A DNA stretch of 64,000 nucleotides from JAAYCT01 sp964499575 (GTDB taxonomy: Bacteria > Bacillota > Clostridia > Saccharofermentanales > Saccharofermentanaceae): assembly GCA_964499575.1 (NCBI GenBank), contig CAZCLK010000003.1, positions 1 through 64,000 of the forward strand, written 5' to 3'. This document shows, in pieces, positions 52,284 to 59,221 of the stretch (position 1 is the stretch's first letter; every line of letters starts with the position of its first letter). The position numbers were made by a program, and so were the translations under genes. The notes under the pieces are model-generated. The model did no database searches and was not told the DNA's origin. It saw only the letters and a list, made by a program, of their open reading frames with translations.

Positions 52284-53579
52284 ATGCTCCGATTGAGCTC
52301 GACGTATGTTATCGTTCGCGACATGGAAAGATCCGTCGAATTCTACTCTTTATTGTTTGACATGGAGCCGTCCGCACGCGTTTTGGACAGATGGGCTCAG
52401 TTCGACTTGGATGGCGGGTGCTTTGGTGTCTTCAATCAACTCTTTGATTATCAGCTTCTGATTTCCGAAGAGTCAGCCGGGACACCATTCAACAAAGCAT
52501 ATGTAGACCGGTTGAGTCATTCTCGAACGGTTTTCGGAAATAACGTCATTCATCATTTTCGAGTGGAAGACCTGAGACTTGAATACGACCGGCTTTTATC
52601 CTTGAAAATCGGACTGTTGTCCGACATCTTCTATGTGAATGTTTCGTTCCCTTTCTACTTCTTTACGTTGACGGATCCGGACGGTAACATCATTGAGATT
52701 GCGGGCAATTACGCCGATGAGATTGTTTCGGATATCGAACCCGCCAAATCTTCCGCGAAAAAGGCTAAAACCGCGACGCCTCCGGAGGAACCGGAGGAAG
52801 AGGAATCCGTTGAGCCGGTCAGCACAAGAAAAATCAAAAAGCCGATCCCGCCCGAGGAAACATCGCAGCCTTCCGAACCGGTCCGGCCTCCGAAGGAGCC
52901 CGCTCCGGTCCTGCCGGTCCGACCTCCGAAGGAACCCGCTTTAGTTCCGCCGCTCCGGCCTACGAAGGAGTCCGCTTTGGTTCCGCCGGTCCGACCTCCG
53001 AAGGAGCCCGCTCCGGTCCTGCCGGTCCGACCCGGAAAAGATGTTTCTCCGGTCCGGCCGGTTCCGCAGGAAAAGGTGTCGCCCGCGGAAACCCCGATCC
53101 CGGCCGACGAAGACTTGCCGTTTAAGACATTGCTTAAATCCGTAAAAACACCGCCACCCCCTCGTGCGGCTGAGCCGTCCGCCGTATCCTCAGATATTTT
53201 GGATGAGTCATTGGTCGTTCAACCGGACAATGACGTCACGATCGAAGAGATACGATATGCTGTTCAGGAAGAGAGTTCCCAAATGCCCGCGGAAACATTT
53301 ATCGACCACTCGATACTTCGGGCCGCTATTGAAAAGGAACGGGAGCGTCAAATCCGTCAGATCCGCGAACAGGCAAACGGTCCTCCGATATTCAAGCCTG
53401 TTGAACCGGAGCCTGAACCGGAACCGGAGCCGGAGCCTATTGCACCCCTGATTGACACCAGCAAACAAGGAGCGGCGGAAGAGAAATCTAGAGAGTCCAA
53501 AGCCTCCGACCCCGCGAAAACGGAGAGAAAACGTCCGATTTGGGAGGAGCCCGCAGGCGATTCGTGGCGTGACCAGTAA
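52284..53579 (+). CDS. VOC (glyoxalase-fold) domain protein with long proline-rich repeat tail
   Basis: The ATG at 52284 (AAGGAG, seven bases) gives 431 residues. Residues ~1-148 form a VOC-type domain (STYVIVRDMERSVEFY, FRVEDLRLEYDRL, LTDPDGNIIEIAG) with a retained His and Glu of the usual metal site but Tyr for the first His. From ~150 the protein is low complexity. Five 12-residue RPPKEPAPVLPV-type repeats lie at ~201-260, and a Glu-Pro run lies near 373-384. There is no signal peptide. The tail suggests a scaffold or tether. No match to a described full-length family is known to me. Confidence 0.75.
   Translation: MLRLSSTYVIVRDMERSVEFYSLLFDMEPSARVLDRWAQFDLDGGCFGVFNQLFDYQLLISEESAGTPFNKAYVDRLSHSRTVFGNNVIHHFRVEDLRLEYDRLLSLKIGLLSDIFYVNVSFPFYFFTLTDPDGNIIEIAGNYADEIVSDIEPAKSSAKKAKTATPPEEPEEEESVEPVSTRKIKKPIPPEETSQPSEPVRPPKEPAPVLPVRPPKEPALVPPLRPTKESALVPPVRPPKEPAPVLPVRPGKDVSPVRPVPQEKVSPAETPIPADEDLPFKTLLKSVKTPPPPRAAEPSAVSSDILDESLVVQPDNDVTIEEIRYAVQEESSQMPAETFIDHSILRAAIEKERERQIRQIREQANGPPIFKPVEPEPEPEPEPEPIAPLIDTSKQGAAEEKSRESKASDPAKTERKRPIWEEPAGDSWRDQ
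52884..53063 (+). repeat. 36-bp tandem repeats in the VOC-protein gene
   Basis: Five consecutive 36-bp units encode RPPKEPAPVLPV-like segments. The first and fourth are nearly identical at the DNA level, and the fifth is diverged. Such a tract can change copy number by slippage or recombination. Confidence 0.85.
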
Positions 53580-53617
53580 CTGAAAGCGCCCTTCCCGGGC
53601 GCAGCATATTCAGCGCA

Positions 53618-53655
53618 AACCGCGTTCGGAATATTCCAACCCGACGCGGTTTTTG
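53618..53655 (+). terminator. Intrinsic terminator of the VOC-domain gene
   Basis: AACCGCG pairs with CGCGGTT, with inner TCGG/CCGA pairing, followed by TTTTTG, about 40 bp after the stop. Confidence 0.8.
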
Positions 53656-53697
53656 TTGCGCATTTGGTGAAAAAATGAGGCACTTTTCGCATTCGAC

Positions 53698-53727
53698 TTG
53701 CCATATACCCGAATTAGTGCGTAAAAT
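53698..53727 (+). promoter_or_regulatory. Promoter of the NlpC/P60 hydrolase gene
   Basis: TTGCCA, 18 bp, TAAAAT. The expected start site (~53734) lies downstream of the first in-frame ATG and so favours the TTG start at 53759. Confidence 0.5.
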
Positions 53728-53758
53728 GATTGGGACAAAAATCAAAAGGGTAAATGAA

Positions 53759-54904
53759 TTGAAAAGACAGAAGCAGGACAATCTTTCCTTTGAAACGCCG
53801 CCCCGCGATCATCTGATCCGGCGCATTGCGGAAGCCGTCGTTTATTGGAGTCTCCGGTATCGATACTTCATTTTGGCTGGCGTTTTGTTGATCGCAACCA
53901 TTGGCATCGTTACGTTTTATATTCGCGCCTGGACTTCTTCCGACGCCTCCGACAAAGGTCCGAAAGAGATCAATTCAACCACGATCACGGTCATTACCCC
54001 GACGCCGACCCCGACCCCGACTTCGACGCCGACACCCTCACCGACTCCCACGCCGACACCGGACCCGACTCTGCGGCCCGGAGATGAGAACGAACGCGTC
54101 CGGGATCTTCAGAACCGGTTGATCGAACTCAATTATATGGATTTGGATGAAGCGACACTGTACTACGGAACGGTAACAACTTACGCAGTCGAGCTTTTCC
54201 AGCGACAACATGATTTGACCATGGACGGCGTCGCCGGCCCGCAGACCTTGGATCTGATCTACTCAACGGAAGCCAAGAAATATACTCTGCTTGAAGGCAC
54301 AAGGGGAAGCGACGTCGACAGCCTTCAGCGTCAGTTGATGGATCTGGGTTATCTGAATGTTGCGACAGGCTATTACGGCTCGAAAACCGTCGAGGCGGTC
54401 AAGGCATTCCAGGAGAGGAACGGACTGGGTGTCGACGGAAAGACCGGAGAACAAACACTTTCTCTGTTGTATTCGCCGAACGCGGTCGCCAGCGCCAGTA
54501 AGATTCAGGCGGAAAAAAGACGGGCGAACATTATCAACTTCGTCGATTACGCGAAGCAACAGCTCGGAGATCCGTATATCTTCGGCAACGTCGGTCCGGA
54601 CTCCTTCGATTGCTCCGGGCTTGTGTATTATTGTTTGAAACAGGCCGGATCGTCACGCGGAAGATATAATGCAGCCGGATATGCCGATGTTACCGACTGG
54701 GACAAAATAACATCCATGGACAACCTGGAGATCGGCGATCTTTTATTCTTCAGCACCGGCGGTCAGGCCGTCGGACACGTCGGGATTTACGTCGGCGGCG
54801 GAGAGATGGTGGATGCGTCCTCTTCCAACGGCAAGGTGGTACGCAGGTCTTGTACGACGAATTTCTGGGTCAAAAACTTCGTTTACGCCAGACGCCCCTG
54901 GTAA
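53759..54904 (+). CDS. Membrane-anchored NlpC/P60 endopeptidase with two peptidoglycan-binding domains
   Basis: I prefer the TTG at 53759 (AAAGGG, eight bases) because a promoter overlaps the upstream ATG at 53675; this gives 381 residues. A cytoplasmic start, one membrane segment (~36-55), a TPTPTP-type spacer (~80-105), two PG_binding_1 domains (~105-170 and 178-240) and a C-terminal NlpC/P60 domain follow. The catalytic Cys285 is in DSFDCSGLVYY and His340 in VGHVGIYVGGG. It should cut peptide stems of peptidoglycan outside the cell. Confidence 0.9.
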   Translation: MKRQKQDNLSFETPPRDHLIRRIAEAVVYWSLRYRYFILAGVLLIATIGIVTFYIRAWTSSDASDKGPKEINSTTITVITPTPTPTPTSTPTPSPTPTPTPDPTLRPGDENERVRDLQNRLIELNYMDLDEATLYYGTVTTYAVELFQRQHDLTMDGVAGPQTLDLIYSTEAKKYTLLEGTRGSDVDSLQRQLMDLGYLNVATGYYGSKTVEAVKAFQERNGLGVDGKTGEQTLSLLYSPNAVASASKIQAEKRRANIINFVDYAKQQLGDPYIFGNVGPDSFDCSGLVYYCLKQAGSSRGRYNAAGYADVTDWDKITSMDNLEIGDLLFFSTGGQAVGHVGIYVGGGEMVDASSSNGKVVRRSCTTNFWVKNFVYARRPW

Positions 54905-54921
54905 ACCGATTCCCCAAAACC

Positions 54922-54957
54922 AAACACGGCCGTGATGCACAAACATCGCGGCCGTTT
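54922..54957. terminator. Bidirectional terminator between convergent genes
   Basis: AAAC-CGGCCG-GATG pairs imperfectly with CATC-CGGCCG-TTTG, with T-rich DNA on the plus side. It separates the NlpC/P60 gene from the leftward DUF4173 gene. Confidence 0.7.
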
Positions 54958-54987
54958 GATTTTCGATCTTTTCAAAGAACTGTACCG

Positions 54988-56568
54988 CTACTTACTGGTT
55001 TCCAAAAGTACCCGGAAAGAACTTACATTGAAGCTTTTCCAGTTTGAAGCGTTCATCACGTAATAGGACGAAAAGAAATTGGTGGAGACCCAGTTATCTT
55101 CCTCCGTTTCCCATATGTACCGGGATGATACATATTCGTCGATTCGGTCAAGATCCTCATCCAGCTTATCATCATCCTCATCACGCAAATCGTCCTCGCG
55201 CTCCAGAAGCACCAATAGCGAATCCGAGGAGTTCGTCATCAAATATTTGGCGTCAAGCCTGTCCAGGTCGCCGCTTAAGTAGCGGTCAATGTTATGGGAC
55301 GCGACCCGGTAGCCCGGAACACTGAAATTGATCAGAAGAAGCGCCAGGATTCCCGCAAGGAGCGCGCTTTTAAATAGCGGCAGCTTTTCGACGAATTCCC
55401 GAACCGCGAGCATGATGAAAAGAGCGCCCATCAGGATCATGAAGCCGGATACCAGGTAACGGTCCTCCGAAAGTCCGTACGCCTCGATATAAAGAGCCAT
55501 TCTTCGAAAAGCGGAAGCGAGTTGTACAAAGCTCAGAACGATAAGGAGCATCGCGAAAATGCGTACCACCATTCCGGTTCCGGCGCTTCGATTCGTATAG
55601 CGTATCGAAACTAAAATCATAATCGCGTTGATCGCCGAAACGAAAGCCAGCTCGAAAAATCCGCTTCGGGCATATTCGGCGTATGTTAAGCCATCCGGCA
55701 GTTCTCCCGCCCATGCTCCGAACATATATACAGATTGAACGATCGCGAAGACCAGATAGAGCGCATTGACCAGGGCGAGGATCGTGATTGCCGGAATAGC
55801 GGGAATCAGCAGGGGCTTGGACTCAGCGGACGCACCGCCGTTTCCGCTATAGAAGCGCTTGTTTTTGTAACTGAATATGATACTGGCAACAAATGGGGCG
55901 ACCGGAACGAACAAGAAGAGGCGCAGAAGGATATCCGCAACGAATCGCTCGTCCAGAAGTTTAAAAAGATCACCCAACCAGTCGGCAAACACCGCATCCG
56001 AAGAGGCCAGAAGAACGGTCAGAATGAGGACCAACGGGAGTCCGACCGCCAGCGCGATGATGATTTGAAGGATGACGGAGAGGCTGTTCCCGCGGGTCGG
56101 AGAGGTGTCTGTCGTTCCGTCCGCAAGGTTTTTTCGCACTTTTCTTAACTCCGTCGCCTCTTTGAAGGGATCCGGTATGCAGAGAATCGGACGAAGCACA
56201 AAGCCAAGGAAGAGTTCCTTCAGAAAGCCTTTTTCGCCGATCGCGACCCGCCCCTCACCGATTCGTTGAAGGCATAGGATGCCCATCAGAAAAAGGATCA
56301 CCGCTTTGTTCAAAAAATCCAGTCCCCGGTTATCGAAAAGCGTGAAACACGCGGATAACGCGACAATCGCCCCCATCAAGGTAAATTGGAGCATTCGATT
56401 CCTGGTCTCGCGCGGCGGAAATCCGACGGCCACAAAAAAGGCAAGCAGCAATGAGAAATAGTAGACGGTAGCATTCAGTGCGGAGAATCCGTCACGGATA
56501 AATGTGAATTCGATGACGGCGAACGCTCCAATTACCGATGCGGCTAAGGCGCGAAGATACTTACTCAT
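54988..56568 (-). CDS. DUF4173 membrane protein
   Basis: The 526-residue protein has about twelve hydrophobic segments. It carries the DUF4173 signature TYAEYARSGFFEL near residue 300. The C-terminal ~90 residues are an extracellular acidic segment. The family is common in Bacillota and uncharacterised. The gene overlaps the XRE gene by 8 bp and forms a unit with XRE and DUF2975, which suggests a regulated membrane module. Confidence 0.85.
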   Translation of the reverse strand: MSKYLRALAASVIGAFAVIEFTFIRDGFSALNATVYYFSLLLAFFVAVGFPPRETRNRMLQFTLMGAIVALSACFTLFDNRGLDFLNKAVILFLMGILCLQRIGEGRVAIGEKGFLKELFLGFVLRPILCIPDPFKEATELRKVRKNLADGTTDTSPTRGNSLSVILQIIIALAVGLPLVLILTVLLASSDAVFADWLGDLFKLLDERFVADILLRLFLFVPVAPFVASIIFSYKNKRFYSGNGGASAESKPLLIPAIPAITILALVNALYLVFAIVQSVYMFGAWAGELPDGLTYAEYARSGFFELAFVSAINAIMILVSIRYTNRSAGTGMVVRIFAMLLIVLSFVQLASAFRRMALYIEAYGLSEDRYLVSGFMILMGALFIMLAVREFVEKLPLFKSALLAGILALLLINFSVPGYRVASHNIDRYLSGDLDRLDAKYLMTNSSDSLLVLLEREDDLRDEDDDKLDEDLDRIDEYVSSRYIWETEEDNWVSTNFFSSYYVMNASNWKSFNVSSFRVLLETSK

Positions 56569-56782
56569 TGTTATTTTCCTCCGGTATATATTCGAGAATG
56601 TCTCCGGGCTGACAACTCAGTTCCCGGCAGATTGCTTCCAAAGTGGAAAAACGGATCGCTTTCGCGCGTTCGTTCTTGAGGACGGACAAGTTGGCCGGTG
56701 TCAGATCAATCCGCTCCGCCAGATCGGCCAGACTGATTTTCTTTTTAGCCATCTCGACATCCAATCGAATGATGATCGGCAT
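56561..56782 (-). CDS. XRE-family small regulator (YozG-like)
   Basis: The 73-residue protein is a single helix-turn-helix (SLADLAERIDLTPANLSVLK, RFSTLEAICRELSCQPGDIL), matching the Cro/C1-type small regulators that accompany DUF2975 proteins in Bacillota. It probably represses its own operon. The gene lies between DUF2975 and DUF4173 and overlaps the latter. Confidence 0.9.
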   Translation of the reverse strand: MPIIIRLDVEMAKKKISLADLAERIDLTPANLSVLKNERAKAIRFSTLEAICRELSCQPGDILEYIPEENNNE

Positions 56783-56797
56783 ATCCGTACCCTCCTT

Positions 56798-57265
56798 TCA
56801 AATCGTGAGCTGCTGCTCTTCCCAGATTCGGGAAGCCTTGGCAAAAACGTCCGACAAAATAAACGAGATCAATCCCGCGAGAGCAAAGATACAAGCGCCG
56901 GCAATCGTCAATAAGGTGTTGTACATGAAGATCTTGACCGTAAAAGCGGCCGCGATGATCAGACAAAACAGCCCGACGCGAAAAAACCTCTTTGCGTTGT
57001 GCGTATCAAAGGGCTTGTTCTTTTCAAGCGTTCGAAGGATAAGGTGTCCTTGAATAAGGATAGCGAGAGCCAGAACTCCGCAGACATAGAAGAAAACAAG
57101 TATAAACTCAAAAGGCTCCGACCATCCGAACTGGACGGTCAACTGATCGACCATGATCCGGGTCAGCCACGGCAGACCGATCAGGACGCCGACATTGATC
57201 AGGATACACAAGTCCGTAAAAATCCGAAGTATCAGTGTTAGACTCTTCTTCCCGATTTGGTCCAT
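56798..57265 (-). CDS. DUF2975 membrane protein
   Basis: The ATG at 57265 follows GGAGGTG and gives 155 residues. Four hydrophobic segments are spaced as in DUF2975. The sequence NKPFDTHNAKRFFRVGLFCLI is typical of the family. It is usually paired with an XRE regulator, as here. The function is unknown and may involve membrane stress or a signal to the regulator. Confidence 0.87.
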   Translation of the reverse strand: MDQIGKKSLTLILRIFTDLCILINVGVLIGLPWLTRIMVDQLTVQFGWSEPFEFILVFFYVCGVLALAILIQGHLILRTLEKNKPFDTHNAKRFFRVGLFCLIIAAAFTVKIFMYNTLLTIAGACIFALAGLISFILSDVFAKASRIWEEQQLTI

Positions 57266-57319
57266 AATGCACCTCCGCGAACAGAAAAACCACAATGGGT
57301 TCCGTTTACCGTCAAGTGC

Positions 57320-57348
57320 ATTTTACTACCATTGATATCGCTTTGCAA
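57320..57348 (-). promoter_or_regulatory. Promoter of the DUF2975-XRE-DUF4173 operon
   Basis: The minus strand has TTGCAA, 17 bp, TAAAAT, about 55 bp before the DUF2975 start. Several GATAT words nearby may be regulator sites. Confidence 0.6.
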
Positions 57349-57376
57349 TATCTGTTTATCGTTTTTCGATATGTTT

Positions 57377-58060
57377 TTATTGTTTATCGCGTCCGGATCT
57401 TCTTGTCTCCTCCTCGATCCGGACCAGTTCGGCGGCCTTTTCTTTCCCGTACCGAAACGGCATCGCAACCGTATGGTTAAAAAACGCGATGATCGGTCCC
57501 ATGAAAAAAGCGGTGATAACAGTAGCGACTCCGAGCTCCTTGATGAGTTCCGCTCCGAGTAGAAATCCACTGATTGTACAGATCAAATCCGTTCCGATCC
57601 GGCAGTACTGGAATTTCGCGATCTTTTTCTGTGCCATGATCAGTGCGATCGCGTCATACGTCGAGACGCCCAGATTACCGGTGAAATAAAACGCCGAACC
57701 TAAGCAAATAACAACAATCGCGATCAGGAGGAGGACAAGGCGAACCCAAAAATTCGCGCCGGGCAGAAGGTACAGGAACAGTTTTTCCGAATACTCCGCT
57801 ACATATCCGAGTAAAAACAGATTGATCAGGGTCCCCAGACCGATCTTGGTCTTGTCCAGAAAAAATATAAAAACGAGCATAACCGCGTTGATAATCACAT
57901 AGAGCGTGCCGAACCCAAAAGGCACATGACGCGCGATTCCGTGAGCAAATACTTGAAACGGATCCAGTCCGAACGCCGAAAACTTGAACATTCCGACGGA
58001 GAAGCCGCAGATCAGGACCCCCAATACCGTCATCAGGATCCTCTTTTTCATTTCACTCAA
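57377..58060 (-). CDS. YczE/YitT-type membrane protein
   Basis: The TTG at 58060 lies eight bases after GGGAGG and gives 227 residues; the ATG three codons later is too far from the site. There are about five membrane segments. The patterns SAFGLDPFQVFAHGIARHV and GNLGVSTYDAIALIMAQKK are typical of the YczE/YyaS/YitT group. The family is thought to transport small molecules, but the substrate is unknown. It is divergent from the E2-like gene. Confidence 0.82.
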   Translation of the reverse strand: MSEMKKRILMTVLGVLICGFSVGMFKFSAFGLDPFQVFAHGIARHVPFGFGTLYVIINAVMLVFIFFLDKTKIGLGTLINLFLLGYVAEYSEKLFLYLLPGANFWVRLVLLLIAIVVICLGSAFYFTGNLGVSTYDAIALIMAQKKIAKFQYCRIGTDLICTISGFLLGAELIKELGVATVITAFFMGPIIAFFNHTVAMPFRYGKEKAAELVRIEEETRRSGRDKQ

Positions 58061-58245
58061 TTGCCTGTCCTCCCGGTTCACCAGTATTTCCGACTGCGCC
58101 GAACTTTCGAAAACCGCCGGCGCAGGTGCCCGGCCGGCGTCACATACTGCTTATTATTCTATCATCGATCCGCAAAGAATCGCAGAGCGTTTTTATCTGA
58201 ATATATCAGGAAGCTTTCGGATAATGGTACAATTATTGTATTGAG

Positions 58246-58263
58246 GCTCACCGGCCGGTGAGC
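58246..58263. promoter_or_regulatory. Perfect 18-bp palindrome upstream of the E2-like gene
   Basis: GCTCACCGGCCGGTGAGC is a perfect palindrome. It lies 26 bp before the E2-like ATG and 12 bp after a TACAAT -10 candidate, so it spans the likely early transcript. It is a strong candidate for a dimeric-repressor operator. Confidence 0.6.
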
Positions 58264-58289
58264 GAATATTCGGACCGCGGAGGTTTTTC

Positions 58290-59138
58290 ATGAAAAGGCA
58301 TGACGGAAGATTGATCCGGAGTATCGGCCCTTTTGAGAAGCTTTATCCCTTCATTATCGATCGAAGAAATGACGCCCAGGTCTATGCCAAGCAGATTATT
58401 CAAACCGAACCGATTGACGACTACATCCGTAAGAAACGAAGTGACGGGGTTCACCTCAGCTATTTGCACGTTTTTATAGCCGTGTACCTGCGCGTACTCG
58501 CGCAACGGCCGTTTCTCAACCGGTTTGTCATGAACGGCAGATTATACGCGCGCAAGGGTTTTTCCTTTTCGATGGTCGTAAAGCCCGAGCTTCGGGATAA
58601 CGGGCACGAGGTCACCGTAAAATTCTCCTTCAAAGGTCACGAGACTCTGGCGGAGGTAACGGAAATCCTCAACAAGACGATCGAGGACGCGCAAAACAAG
58701 CCCGCCGACACCAGTAGCGGAAAACTCGTCAATTTCATCCTATCAATGCCCGGAATATTCATGAAAGCGATGATCGGATTCATCAAATGGATGGACCGGA
58801 ACAATCTTCTGCCCGCGAGCGTCATTGAGGCGAGTCCGTTTCATTGCTCGCTGTTTCTTACGTACCTCAAATCCATCCGGACGGATTACGTGTACCACCA
58901 CCCATATAACGTAGGGACTGCCGGAATTTTTGCGGCGCTCGGCAAGACGGAAATGATGCCGGTCGTCGAAAACGGTGAGATCGTCGTTCGCAAATGTTGC
59001 GCGATCGGCTATTCCTTTGACGACCGCATTTGCGACGGTCTCTATCTGGCGAATACGTTTTCGCTCGCCAAGAAGTACTTCCGGGATTTGAGCCTTTTGG
59101 AAACCCCCTTGGATCAAATCGTCGAGGATATCGAATAG
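58290..59138 (+). CDS. Free-standing 2-oxoacid dehydrogenase E2-like (CAT fold) acyltransferase, altered active site
   Basis: The 282-residue protein matches the catalytic domain of lipoamide acyltransferases (IGPFEKLYPFIIDRRNDAQV, YLHVFIAVYLRVLAQRPFLN, NVGTAGIFAALGKTEMMPV) but has no lipoyl or peripheral-subunit domain. The catalytic DHRxxDG motif reads DDRICDG (244-250), with Asp for His, so normal chemistry is doubtful. Related solo proteins occur in Clostridia and are annotated only as E2-like. It may use a different acyl donor or be a binding protein. The start follows GGAGG. Confidence 0.8.
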   Translation: MKRHDGRLIRSIGPFEKLYPFIIDRRNDAQVYAKQIIQTEPIDDYIRKKRSDGVHLSYLHVFIAVYLRVLAQRPFLNRFVMNGRLYARKGFSFSMVVKPELRDNGHEVTVKFSFKGHETLAEVTEILNKTIEDAQNKPADTSSGKLVNFILSMPGIFMKAMIGFIKWMDRNNLLPASVIEASPFHCSLFLTYLKSIRTDYVYHHPYNVGTAGIFAALGKTEMMPVVENGEIVVRKCCAIGYSFDDRICDGLYLANTFSLAKKYFRDLSLLETPLDQIVEDIE

Positions 59139-59157
59139 AACGTGGAATAGCCTGAAA

Positions 59158-59200
59158 AGACCTCCGGGGCGCGTTATGCGGTAATGCTCCCCGGAGGTCT
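59158..59200 (-). terminator. Strong bidirectional hairpin between convergent genes
   Basis: AGACCTCCGGGG and its complement form a perfect 12-bp stem. The minus strand continues with TTTT. It separates the E2-like gene from the clostripain gene. Confidence 0.8.
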
Positions 59201-59221
59201 AATGTTTACGGTTCCTTATGG

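Noticed and set aside
52133..52324. 63-codon minus-strand frame upstream of the VOC gene
   Set aside because: It overlaps the VOC start and the hairpin and has no ribosome binding site or homology.
52884..53063. CRISPR-like array
   Set aside because: The 36-bp units are contiguous without spacers and encode an in-frame proline-rich protein repeat.
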